Notes under the pieces: model-generated
Databases searched by the model: none
What the model saw: only the letters and a program-made list of their open reading frames with translations
What the model was told of the DNA's origin: nothing
Position numbers and translations under genes: made by a program
Assembly (NCBI RefSeq): GCF_900128495.1
Contig: NZ_LT635801.1
Location: forward strand, 3,188,691-3,252,690
Direction of reading: 5' to 3'
Length of the DNA: 64,000 bases
Source of the DNA: Bacteroides ilei
Lineage (GTDB): Bacteria; Bacteroidota; Bacteroidia; Bacteroidales; Bacteroidaceae
Shown here: piece by piece, positions 34,892-43,569 of the stretch
Layout of the letters: every line of letters starts with the position of its first letter
How positions within the stretch are numbered: position 1 is the first letter of the stretch

Positions 34892-36001
34892 CTAGAGTGG
34901 CAGGGGCGGTAGGCTGTCTACGGCCTGTTGTTTCTGTGTATCGATGATGTGTATGTATTTTTCGGTATGCCGTGTGCTGGAATGTCCTGCCAGTGATGCC
35001 GCCGTCTTGATGCTGGCGCCGCTTGCCATGATCTGGGTGATGAAGGTATGACGGGCGCAATGGAAAGAGATGTGTTTCCGGATACCGGCCGACCGGGTCC
35101 ATTCGTTGAGGATGCGGAGGGCGTAGGAATGTGAGGGTAGGGAGAACACTTTCTTGTCGGGGGTCCCGATGGTTTCTTCCTCCAGCAGGCGTATGGCATT
35201 GTTGTTGAGGTTGAGGTGGAGTACTGCCTGCCGTGAATGGCCCGCCACTTTCTTTTGGATGAGGGTGAGTCTGCGTTGGGGGAAGTCTATGCTGCGGAAG
35301 GTGAGTTCGCAGATGTCGCACCAGCGCAGCCCGCTCTGGCAGGCGAACAGGAAGGCCCGTTTCACTTCCTTGTGGCGGCAGTCGGTGAGCACAAGCCGGT
35401 TCATCTCTTCGGTAGAGAGGATTTCCTTGGTCACGTCATAGTATTGCGACATACGGATGTGGTCGCTCGGATTTTCCTGAAGCAGCCCTTCTTCCACGCA
35501 GAGGTTGAGGCATAGTTTGAATTTCTTGAAGTAGTTGATGGGGGTATTGCCGGTAAGTTTGCCCTGGAGGTCGCGCAGGAAGTTGTAGCAGAACTGGTGT
35601 GTAATGCCGGAAATGGGTAAGGGGGGCTTGTGGTACTCCTTCAGGTGGCTCAGCATGCCCCGTACTACACGGTAGTCTTTACCTTTATATTCTTCCAGGT
35701 AGTTGGTTGCAAAGGTGAAGAAATCTCCCGTCTGCTCTGTTGCTGTTTCCGGTTGTTTTGTAGAGGTAGAGGGAGCGTGTTGGATGAGGAAGCGGGACTG
35801 GAGGTATTCCATTTCCTTTCGGGAACGTATCAGTTGTGCCAGTTGTATTTTTTCACGGTTGGCTTTCCGGATCTCTTTGCTGGTGGGGACTTCCAGAATG
35901 ATGCCCAGATATTCTTTCCGACGCTTTCCGTCGATGCTGCAGTCCAGGTAAAGTGAGATCCGGCCTTTGGAGAGTGTCTTTTTGGATAGTGTAATTCCCA
36001 T
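34892..36001 (-). CDS. Tyrosine recombinase/integrase
   Basis: 369 residues. The N-terminal part (MGITLSKKTLSKGRISLYLD) is the arm-binding domain usual in Bacteroidetes integrases, followed by a SAM-like core-binding domain. Catalytic residues are visible: Arg in CQSGLRWCDICEL, Lys in IQKKVAGHSRQ, HCARHTF (His and Arg), GHSSTRHTEKYIH (His and the nucleophile Tyr). It appears intact. Relatives either integrate mobile elements or invert promoters of surface loci (Mpi/Tsr type). Its place at the end of the lipoprotein array makes it a candidate for acting on the array, but no recombination site of its own was identified. It is preceded upstream by ompA and a strong terminator. Confidence 0.9.
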   Translation of the reverse strand: MGITLSKKTLSKGRISLYLDCSIDGKRRKEYLGIILEVPTSKEIRKANREKIQLAQLIRSRKEMEYLQSRFLIQHAPSTSTKQPETATEQTGDFFTFATNYLEEYKGKDYRVVRGMLSHLKEYHKPPLPISGITHQFCYNFLRDLQGKLTGNTPINYFKKFKLCLNLCVEEGLLQENPSDHIRMSQYYDVTKEILSTEEMNRLVLTDCRHKEVKRAFLFACQSGLRWCDICELTFRSIDFPQRRLTLIQKKVAGHSRQAVLHLNLNNNAIRLLEEETIGTPDKKVFSLPSHSYALRILNEWTRSAGIRKHISFHCARHTFITQIMASGASIKTAASLAGHSSTRHTEKYIHIIDTQKQQAVDSLPPLPL

Positions 36002-36027
36002 GGCCGTTTATTTTAGTGCATAAAAAA

Positions 36028-36080
36028 ACTGTATTCTGTGAGAAACAACCTCTAGAGGTGTTTTTTTCACAGAATACAGT
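36028..36080. terminator. Strong hairpin between ompA and the recombinase gene
   Basis: ACTGTATTCTGTGA (36028-36041) and TCACAGAATACAGT (36067-36080) form a perfect 14-base stem, with a nested ACCTCTAGAGGT palindrome in the loop. On the minus strand the right arm is followed by a run of seven T, so it terminates ompA transcripts 30-70 bases ahead of the recombinase start. Confidence 0.85.
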
Positions 36081-36146
36081 AAATAAATAGTTTATCCTAC
36101 CGGTTAAAAGGTGGAATGTGTAAATTGTCCGTTCTTATGTGCTCTA

Positions 36147-37253
36147 TCATTCAGCAATACAGATTGTCACACGGTTTTCTTCCATTGTGCTGAATGGCTG
36201 TGCTGTATCACCCTTGTAGTCTACCGTGATGCGGTCGGCTGCAATACCTTTCGCTTTCAGTGCGTCTGCCACTGCATTGGCACGCTGTTTTGAAATGCGT
36301 TCGTTGATGGCAGCTGTACCCGTCTGCTTGTCGGCGTATCCGCACAAGGAAATCTTGGCGTTTTCGTGTTCCTTCAGGTAAGATACCAGTGCATCGATCT
36401 TGGAAGTCTCGGTGTCACGTATCTTGGCGGAATTGATGGTGAAGAAGATGTTCTGGATTTCCTGAGCCTTTACTTCTTCTACAGGTGCCGGTGCAGGAGC
36501 CGGTGCTTCCTTCTTTTCTTCCACTACAGGTGCAGGAGCCGGAGTCGGTTCATAGTAAACCGGTTCGGTAGTCTTGGACGGTTTGCCGAACTTGAAAGTG
36601 AAGCCTCCCAACAGGTTGAACTGCCAGTCGGGGTTGCCGGCTTTCTTGGAGTTGAACTTGTCGCTCATTACGTTGGCGTTGGCCTCGATATTGAAGAATA
36701 CCTTTTCGGCCAGGCGGATACCTACACCCAGGCCGGCACGGCCTACCGGGCTGATCTTGTTCTTGTCCCACAGATAAGCCATTTCATATCCCTTTGCAGC
36801 CAAAGCTACGGCATCGTCATTGTTGAAGGCGCCGTTAAGGCCGACACCGACGAACAGGTATGGATTAAGTACACGTTTCGGATTGTATTTGCAGAACAGG
36901 TTGCCAAGATCTAAGGTTACGTCTACATTACCTTGCAGATAGTTGTACTTGTAAGTGGTCTGCGGGTTTACCCAACCTCCTTTGGCTTGCCATCCGCTCA
37001 GTCCGGCACGTAATCCCCATATCGGAGTGAACTGGTATCCGAAGTTGATAGCGGCTGCCGGTGAAATCAGATCACCGAAGTCTGCTTCCCCTAGAGTGTA
37101 TCCGGCACCGGCCTGAACTTGCATGAACCAATGCGGATTAAATACTGTCTTGCCTTCTTCTTTAATCTGGCGAGTCTCATTACCCGTCTGGGCAAATGCG
37201 GCAACTGTGCTCAGTCCAAGCACAACTGCCATGAGGTTTCTTTTCAGTCTCAT
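36147..37253 (-). CDS. OmpA-family outer-membrane protein
   Basis: 368 residues. A signal peptide (MRLKRNLMAVVLGLSTVAAFAQ) is followed by an eight-strand-barrel-like N-terminal domain (to about residue 235), a Pro/Ala/Glu-rich hinge (PTPAPAPVVEEKKEAPAPAPAPVEE) and a C-terminal peptidoglycan-binding OmpA domain (IFFTINSAKIRDTETSKIDALVSYL...GYADKQTGTAAINERISKQRANAV). It anchors the outer membrane to the cell wall. Ends with a strong terminator. Confidence 0.93.
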   Translation of the reverse strand: MRLKRNLMAVVLGLSTVAAFAQTGNETRQIKEEGKTVFNPHWFMQVQAGAGYTLGEADFGDLISPAAAINFGYQFTPIWGLRAGLSGWQAKGGWVNPQTTYKYNYLQGNVDVTLDLGNLFCKYNPKRVLNPYLFVGVGLNGAFNNDDAVALAAKGYEMAYLWDKNKISPVGRAGLGVGIRLAEKVFFNIEANANVMSDKFNSKKAGNPDWQFNLLGGFTFKFGKPSKTTEPVYYEPTPAPAPVVEEKKEAPAPAPAPVEEVKAQEIQNIFFTINSAKIRDTETSKIDALVSYLKEHENAKISLCGYADKQTGTAAINERISKQRANAVADALKAKGIAADRITVDYKGDTAQPFSTMEENRVTICIAE

Positions 37254-37399
37254 AAGCTTTTCATTTTTGTGTTTCTGGTCTTAATAACAACATATATCTG
37301 CGTTTAGTTTGATAAAGATACATATTTTTTTGTTGTATCCTATACTTTGTTTAACAAATTTATAAAACAAATGCTTATTAATTCTTAATTTAAGGGGAA

Positions 37400-38554
37400 T
37401 CAATCACGTTTGTCGGACAGGTATGACTGGAATTTTTCTTCATTTTCGGCGGCTGTTTTCTTTATGCCTTGCTGGGAAGCTATGAAACCTCCTCCCAGAA
37501 GCAGGTTCCCGTCATAGAATACGGCCGACTGTCCGGGGGCGATGGCTGTGGCTTCTTCGGCAAACCTGACCAGTATTCTGCCGTCTTCCAGGCGGATGGC
37601 TTCACAGGGAAGCGGTTTGCTGCGGTAGCGGATGCGTACGGAAAGGCGGGGGCAGGCGAGAAGTTCTTCCAGGTTGGGGGTATTGATATCTTCTACCAGC
37701 ATGTATCTGGTGTTGAGCTGACCGGCTTCTCCCAGCATTACGGTGTTTTTGGCCGGATTGATTTTCAGGACATAGAGGGGATGTCCCACTGCGATTTCGA
37801 GTCCCTTGCGCTGCCCGATGGTATAGTAGGGGAATCCTTTGTGCCGTCCTATTTTCAGTCCTTTGCTGTCAACGAACCAGCCTTCACCGATGCGGGTGTC
37901 GATGTCGGGACAGTGTTCCTTCAGGAAGGTGCGGTAATCTTTTTCGATGAAACAGATTTCCATGCTTTCCCCGCCCCGGGCCTTGGCTTCAAAGCCTTTC
38001 CGGGCAAGGTATTCGCGTACGCTGGCCTTGGTCATCCCACCCAACGGGAAAATCATGCGGCGGAGGATTTCCTGCGGGAGTTTCCATAGAAAATAAGACT
38101 GGTCCTTGGTCATGTCCTCACCGGCCACGATGTATCGGTGGCCGTTTCGGTCTTCCAGCCGGCAATAATGGCCGGTAGCTACCCGGGCGCAACCGGTACG
38201 GTCGGCCCATTCGCACAGGATGCGTTCCTTGAAGAGGGGGTTGCACATGACGCAGGGGTTGGGGGTGCGCCCGTTGAGGTATTCGTCGATGAAGTACTGT
38301 ACGATGACCTTCCGGAACTCTTCGCGCACATCGGCTATGTGGTGTTCGATTCCCAGACGTTCCGCCAGTTCCCGGGCTTCGAGGATTTCGTCGGGAAGTT
38401 CCTGGCCGGGGCGGCTGAAATGTGAGGGGACGTCCCATGTGCGCATGGTGACACCCACTACTTCATATCCTTGTTCCTGGAGCATGATGCACACGGCCGA
38501 GCTGTCTATGCCGCCGCTCATTCCTACCAGTACTCTTTTTTCCTTGTTCTGCAT
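37400..38554 (-). CDS. mnmA: tRNA-specific 2-thiouridylase MnmA
   Basis: 384 residues. PP-loop GMSGGIDSS near residue 12-20 for tRNA adenylation, and the two catalytic cysteines in [13 protein letters not shown] and [11 protein letters not shown]. It thiolates U34 of Glu, Gln and Lys tRNAs in the cytoplasm. Many Bacteroides carry more than one mnmA-like gene; this one has every expected motif. Downstream of a ferredoxin-type gene on the same strand (61 bases), possibly one transcription unit. Confidence 0.93.
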   Translation of the reverse strand: MQNKEKRVLVGMSGGIDSSAVCIMLQEQGYEVVGVTMRTWDVPSHFSRPGQELPDEILEARELAERLGIEHHIADVREEFRKVIVQYFIDEYLNGRTPNPCVMCNPLFKERILCEWADRTGCARVATGHYCRLEDRNGHRYIVAGEDMTKDQSYFLWKLPQEILRRMIFPLGGMTKASVREYLARKGFEAKARGGESMEICFIEKDYRTFLKEHCPDIDTRIGEGWFVDSKGLKIGRHKGFPYYTIGQRKGLEIAVGHPLYVLKINPAKNTVMLGEAGQLNTRYMLVEDINTPNLEELLACPRLSVRIRYRSKPLPCEAIRLEDGRILVRFAEEATAIAPGQSAVFYDGNLLLGGGFIASQQGIKKTAAENEEKFQSYLSDKRD

Positions 38555-38615
38555 GTTTCTGTCTTGTAGATGTAAATTGGAATCTGTTTATGATGTCCTG
38601 TCGGTATAACGTGGT

Positions 38616-39413
38616 TTACAGGAACAGTTCGGGTTCACGGCGTGTGCTGCACTTCTCGTGCAGGATGGCGGCAAACGGGTTGTCGTAGATCCGGGCCTGG
38701 TTGGGGCATACCTTTACGCAGGCACAGCACCTGATGCAGCGGTTGATGTCGGTTTCGATACGGCTTCCGTCGGCACTGACGCTGATGGCACGGGTAGGAC
38801 ACACGTCGATACATTCTCCGCATACGAAACAATGTTCGTTGCATACGGGGCATGACGGTTTTCCTGCCTGGACCACTTTATAGGGTGAATGGCCTTTTAT
38901 GAAAAAGGATTCCGCCAGGATGGATGGTGTACTTTCTGCCTGTCTGAGCTTCTCCAGGCTTTCCTTGCCGAATGTCACGGCTTTTTGCAGGTCGGCCGCA
39001 TCGGGACGTCCGGCTGCAACGGGATAGCGGGCCGAACTGTAGCTGTGTTCTCCGATAAAGGCTCCGGCCGACAAGGGTGTGAAGCCGAGGCCGGCGGCTG
39101 TATCCCGGAGTTCCAGCAGTGCATCTTCGTAGTCGCGGTTGCCGTATACGGTTATCAGGATAGCCGGCGAGTTTTCTGCCTGGAGGCGCCTGATGCGCTG
39201 CAGGGCTACCGGAGCTACCCGGCCTCCGTATACAGGGGCTGCAATGACGGTGAGCTCGTTCTTGACGGGGATAGGGGTATCTGAAAGGTCGAGTGTAAGG
39301 TCGGTTTCTATGCGGCGGCCCATTCCGATTCCTTCCGCTACGGCGCGGGCTATCCGGGCCGATGTATGGGTAGGCGAGAAGAATACGACTCGTGTGGTAG
39401 AATATGTGTCCAT
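38616..39413 (-). CDS. Flavodoxin-like protein with two 4Fe-4S clusters (EFR1-type)
   Basis: 265 residues. The N-terminal flavodoxin-like fold (STTRVVFFSPTHTSARIARAVAEGIG; VIAAPVYGGRVAPVALQRI) is fused to a C-terminal bacterial ferredoxin: CNEHCFVCGECIDVCPTRAIS and CIRCCACVKVCPNQARI, giving two 4Fe-4S sites. It is a cytoplasmic electron carrier of unknown partner, common in anaerobic gut bacteria. Confidence 0.9.
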   Translation of the reverse strand: MDTYSTTRVVFFSPTHTSARIARAVAEGIGMGRRIETDLTLDLSDTPIPVKNELTVIAAPVYGGRVAPVALQRIRRLQAENSPAILITVYGNRDYEDALLELRDTAAGLGFTPLSAGAFIGEHSYSSARYPVAAGRPDAADLQKAVTFGKESLEKLRQAESTPSILAESFFIKGHSPYKVVQAGKPSCPVCNEHCFVCGECIDVCPTRAISVSADGSRIETDINRCIRCCACVKVCPNQARIYDNPFAAILHEKCSTRREPELFL

Positions 39414-39518
39414 AATGACGTAAGTTAGTTATAGTTTAGACAAATATAGTATTTTTCGGTGAATCTTTTGTACTTTTGCTTTCGCAATCGGTGAGCCGTT
39501 GCATGTTAATGGAGATTT

Positions 39519-40550
39519 ATGGAAGAACAATTCGATATACGTGATTATAGGCCGACAGGCAAGGAGCGGGACTTTGAAAATGCCCTCCGTCCGTTGCAGT
39601 TCGAGGATTTCAGCGGACAGGATAAGGTGGTAGACAATCTGCGCATCTTTGTCAAGGCGGCCAAGCTGCGTGCGGAAGCACTCGACCATGTGTTGCTGCA
39701 CGGCCCTCCCGGACTGGGAAAGACCACGCTGAGCAACATCATTGCCAATGAGCTGGGGGTGGGGTTCAAGGTAACTTCGGGACCGGTGCTCGACAAGCCG
39801 GGTGACCTGGCCGGGGTACTTACCAGCCTGGAGCCGAACGATGTGCTTTTCATTGACGAAATACACCGGCTCAGTCCGGTGGTGGAGGAATACCTCTATT
39901 CGGCGATGGAAGACTACCGTATCGATATTATGATCGACAAGGGTCCGTCGGCAAGGAGCATACAGCTCGACCTGAATCCGTTCACGCTGGTGGGAGCTAC
40001 AACCCGTAGCGGACTTCTGACGGCTCCGTTGCGTGCCCGTTTCGGTATCAACCTGCACCTGGAGTATTATGACGACTCGGTGCTGGCACGTATCATCATG
40101 CGCTCGGCCGGTATCCTGAATGTGCCATGCGACTGGGATGCGGCGGGTGAGATCGCTTCCCGTAGCCGGGGTACTCCCCGTATTGCCAATGCGTTGCTGC
40201 GGCGGGTACGCGATTTCGCACAGGTCAAGGGCTCGGGGAAGATCGATGTAGAGATAGCCCGCTATGCGCTCGAAGCGCTGAATATCGACCGTTATGGCCT
40301 GGATGAGATAGATAACAAGATTCTTTGTACCATCATAGACAAGTTCAAGGGCGGACCGGTGGGACTGACCACCATCGCTACCGCTTTGGGTGAAGACCCG
40401 GGCACGCTGGAAGAGGTGTATGAGCCGTTCCTCATCAAGGAAGGGTTCATAAAGCGTACTCCGCGTGGACGTGAGGTGACCGACCTGGCCTACAGGCATC
40501 TTGGCAAGAGCCGGTTCAAGGAAATGAAGACTTTGTTCGATGAAGATTAA
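39519..40550 (+). CDS. ruvB: Holliday junction branch-migration helicase RuvB
   Basis: 343 residues. Walker [13 protein letters not shown], Walker B FIDEIHRL, the RuvB hairpin region and a C-terminal winged helix ([41 protein letters not shown]). With RuvA and RuvC it moves and resolves recombination junctions. A TACTTTTG -7 box lies at 39471-39478, about 40 bases before the ATG; no clean -33 was seen. The flippase gene follows after 14 bases. Confidence 0.97.
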   Translation: MEEQFDIRDYRPTGKERDFENALRPLQFEDFSGQDKVVDNLRIFVKAAKLRAEALDHVLLHGPPGLGKTTLSNIIANELGVGFKVTSGPVLDKPGDLAGVLTSLEPNDVLFIDEIHRLSPVVEEYLYSAMEDYRIDIMIDKGPSARSIQLDLNPFTLVGATTRSGLLTAPLRARFGINLHLEYYDDSVLARIIMRSAGILNVPCDWDAAGEIASRSRGTPRIANALLRRVRDFAQVKGSGKIDVEIARYALEALNIDRYGLDEIDNKILCTIIDKFKGGPVGLTTIATALGEDPGTLEEVYEPFLIKEGFIKRTPRGREVTDLAYRHLGKSRFKEMKTLFDED

Positions 40551-40564
40551 ATTATAGGAAAGAA

Positions 40565-42058
40565 ATGGCAGGACTGAAATCTCTGGCAAAAGATACGGCT
40601 ATATATGGATTGAGCAGTATCGTAGGACGTTTTCTGAATTATTTGCTGGTGCCTCTCTATACGGCGGTCATCCCGGCCGCTTCGGGCGGTTATGGCGTGG
40701 TATCGAATGTATATGCCTATACGGCACTGATTCTGGTGCTGTTGACTTTCGGCATGGAAACGGGTTTCTTCCGTTTTGCCAACAAACAGGATGAGAATCC
40801 GGACAAGGTATATGCCAATTCTCTTATATTCGTGGGCGGACTTTCGCTGATATTCATCGTTCTCTGTATGGTATTCCTGCATCCGATATCGTCCTTGCTG
40901 GAATACCCCGACCATACCGATTATGTGGCGATGATGGTCGTGGTGGTGGCGCTCGATTCGTTCCAGTGCATCCCCTTTGCCTATTTGCGTTATAAGAAGC
41001 GTCCCGTGAAGTTCGCGGCTATCAAGCTTTTCAATATCATCGGTAACATCTGCCTGAACCTGTTCTTTCTGCTGCTTTGTCCGTGGTTGTACAAGGTGGC
41101 GCCGTCGTCGGTCGACTGGTTCTATAACCCGGATTATCTGGTGGGCTATATATTCGTATCGAACCTGATCATGTCGGCCGTGCAGATGTTCTTCTTCATT
41201 CCGGAGCTGAGAGGGTTCTCATACAGACTCGACAAGCCGCTGATGAAGCGTATGATAAGCTATTCTTTCCCGATCCTGATATTCGGACTGGTGGGTATCC
41301 TGAACCAGACCGTCGACAAGATGATTTATCCGTTCCTGTTCGATGACCGTCAGGAGGGGCTGGTGCAGCTGGGCATTTACAGTGCTACAAGCAAGGTGGC
41401 CCTGATCATGGCGATGTTCACGCAGGCTTTCCGGTATGCCTACGAGCCTTTTGTGTTCGGTAAGAACAAGGAAGGCGACAACCGGAAGATGTATGGGGCG
41501 GCCATGAAGTATTTCTTCATCTTCTCACTGCTGGCGTTTCTGGCCGTGATGTTCTACATGGATATTCTCCGCTATATGGTGGCGCGCGACTATTGGGAGG
41601 GGCTGAGCGTGGTGGCTATCGTGATGGTGGCCGAAATTTTCAAGGGACTGTATTTCAACCTTTCTTTCTGGTACAAGCTGACCGACGAGACGCAGTGGGG
41701 CGCTTATTTCTCCATAATCGGGTGTGCCGTGATTCTGGTGCTGAATATCTGGCTGGTCCCTACCTACGGTTACGTGGCTTCCGCATGGGCGTCTGTAGCC
41801 GGATATGGTGTGATTACCCTGCTCTCTTATCTTATCGGGCAGAAGAAATATCCGGTAAGCTATCCGTTGAAGCAGATGGCGGTTTATCTGGTCCTGGCGG
41901 CCGTGCTTTATGTAGTGGGTGAAGAAGTGGTGATAGCCAACTTCTGGCTGCGTCTGGCCTTCCGTACAATTTTACTTCTGCTGTTTGTTGCATATATCGT
42001 AAAAAAAGATTTACCTTTAAAGAGCATTCCGGTTATCAACCGTTTTGTAAGGAAATAG
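40565..42058 (+). CDS. Polysaccharide flippase (MATE/Wzx-like)
   Basis: 497 residues with about 12-14 hydrophobic segments, starting MAGLKSLAKDTAIYGLSSIVGRFLNYLLVPLYT, the common start of Bacteroidetes oligosaccharide flippases. It probably moves a lipid-linked glycan across the inner membrane. Lies 14 bases after ruvB and 33 bases before the DUF389 gene, so all three may be cotranscribed. Confidence 0.9.
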   Translation: MAGLKSLAKDTAIYGLSSIVGRFLNYLLVPLYTAVIPAASGGYGVVSNVYAYTALILVLLTFGMETGFFRFANKQDENPDKVYANSLIFVGGLSLIFIVLCMVFLHPISSLLEYPDHTDYVAMMVVVVALDSFQCIPFAYLRYKKRPVKFAAIKLFNIIGNICLNLFFLLLCPWLYKVAPSSVDWFYNPDYLVGYIFVSNLIMSAVQMFFFIPELRGFSYRLDKPLMKRMISYSFPILIFGLVGILNQTVDKMIYPFLFDDRQEGLVQLGIYSATSKVALIMAMFTQAFRYAYEPFVFGKNKEGDNRKMYGAAMKYFFIFSLLAFLAVMFYMDILRYMVARDYWEGLSVVAIVMVAEIFKGLYFNLSFWYKLTDETQWGAYFSIIGCAVILVLNIWLVPTYGYVASAWASVAGYGVITLLSYLIGQKKYPVSYPLKQMAVYLVLAAVLYVVGEEVVIANFWLRLAFRTILLLLFVAYIVKKDLPLKSIPVINRFVRK

Positions 42059-42091
42059 CTTATCGAAGTATAACTTAAAACTATCTGGAAT

Positions 42092-43456
42092 ATGGAGTCA
42101 GACAAGCACAACAGCCGCAAATACCTGATCCGACAGTTCTTTGACGAATATCTGGATCTGAAACGCAGCAAGGAAGACGAAGAGGTTACGGTCGATTCGA
42201 TCCGTAACGGTGTGGAGTTCAAGGGAACGAATCTGTGGGTCCTGATTTTCGCCACTTTCATCGCTTCGCTGGGTCTGAACGTGAATTCAACGGCCGTGAT
42301 TATCGGTGCCATGCTGATTTCGCCGTTGATGGGGCCTATCATGGGTATCGGTCTGGCTGTAGGGCGCAATGACTTCGAGCTGATGAAGCGCTCCTTGAAG
42401 AGTTATCTGGTGGCAACCTTGTTCAGTGTCACTACGGCTACGCTGTATTTCCTCTGTACACCGCTTGATGAGGCTCAGTCGGAGCTGCTGGCACGTACTT
42501 CACCTACCATCTATGATGTGCTCATCGCCCTGTTCGGCGGTCTTGCCGGTATCGTGGCGCTGGCCACGAAGGAGAAGGGGAACGTAATTCCGGGTGTGGC
42601 TATCGCTACCGCCCTGATGCCGCCTCTCTGTACAGCGGGTTTCGGACTGGCTACGGGTAACCTGCTTTATTTCCTCGGCGCATTCTACCTGTATTTCATC
42701 AATTCCGTATTTATCAGTCTGGCTACTTTTGTCGGGGTGCGTTTCATGCATTTCAAGCGGAAGGAGTTTGTCGACAAGGACCGTGAGCGTATCGTGAAGC
42801 GTTACATTATCTGGATTACGATAGTCACCATGTGTCCGGCCGTCTACCTGACATACGGCATTGTGCGGGAAACGTTCTACCAGACATCGGCCAACAACTT
42901 TATCAGCCATGAGCTGCAGTTCCCCGATTCGCAGATATTGAACCGTACCATTTCTTATAAGAACAAGGAGATCAATGTGGTGCTTATCGGCAAGGAAGTC
43001 TCGCAGAATGAAATTCTGTCTGCACAGGCCAAACTTCCCGAATACAAGCTAGCTGATACGAAACTGGTTGTCTATCAGGGAGGCAGTAATGAAACGATGG
43101 ATATAGGAAACATCAAGAGCCTGGTAATGGAGGATTTCTACAAGAACAGCCAGCAGAAACTGACTTCACAGTCGGAACAGATCGATTCGCTGAAGGCCGA
43201 GCTGGCCCAGTTCTCCGGTTCCGATCTGGTAAACAAGACGGTAGGAAAAGAGATGCAGGTACTTTTCCCGAATGTGAAGACCATTTCCATTTCGAAGACC
43301 TTGCAGCTCAGCATAGACAGTGCCGAAGTCGATACCATGGCATACGCCATTATCGGGGTTGTCCATGAACCGACCGCTGCCGAGAAGGCCAAGATGCTGG
43401 ACTGGATGAAGGCAAGGACAGGTGCCGGGAACATACAGCTGATTATCAAACATTGA
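42092..43456 (+). CDS. DUF389 membrane protein (TIGR00341 type)
   Basis: 454 residues. The DUF389 core is clear: NSTAVIIGAMLISPLMGPIMGIGLAVG, then several membrane segments (LIALFGGLAGIVALATK; GVAIATALMPPLCTAGFGLATGNLLYFLGAFYLYFINSVFISLA). The C-terminal 170 residues are soluble with a coiled region (SQSEQIDSLKAELAQF) and end in a small domain. Function of the family is not known. Followed by a bidirectional terminator. Confidence 0.9.
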   Translation: MESDKHNSRKYLIRQFFDEYLDLKRSKEDEEVTVDSIRNGVEFKGTNLWVLIFATFIASLGLNVNSTAVIIGAMLISPLMGPIMGIGLAVGRNDFELMKRSLKSYLVATLFSVTTATLYFLCTPLDEAQSELLARTSPTIYDVLIALFGGLAGIVALATKEKGNVIPGVAIATALMPPLCTAGFGLATGNLLYFLGAFYLYFINSVFISLATFVGVRFMHFKRKEFVDKDRERIVKRYIIWITIVTMCPAVYLTYGIVRETFYQTSANNFISHELQFPDSQILNRTISYKNKEINVVLIGKEVSQNEILSAQAKLPEYKLADTKLVVYQGGSNETMDIGNIKSLVMEDFYKNSQQKLTSQSEQIDSLKAELAQFSGSDLVNKTVGKEMQVLFPNVKTISISKTLQLSIDSAEVDTMAYAIIGVVHEPTAAEKAKMLDWMKARTGAGNIQLIIKH

Positions 43457-43486
43457 GTTTCCCTTTAGATAAATCGCTCAAAAATG

Positions 43487-43527
43487 ACAAAGCGTAATGA
43501 ATGCTTTCCGGCTTTCATTACGCTTTG
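43487..43527. terminator. Bidirectional terminator
   Basis: ACAAAGCGTAATGA (43487-43500) and TCATTACGCTTTGT (43514-43527), a perfect 14-base stem between convergent genes. Confidence 0.88.
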
Positions 43528-43569
43528 TTGTTTATGTGTCCCGAAACGGCAGTCCGGCCGTTTCCGGTT

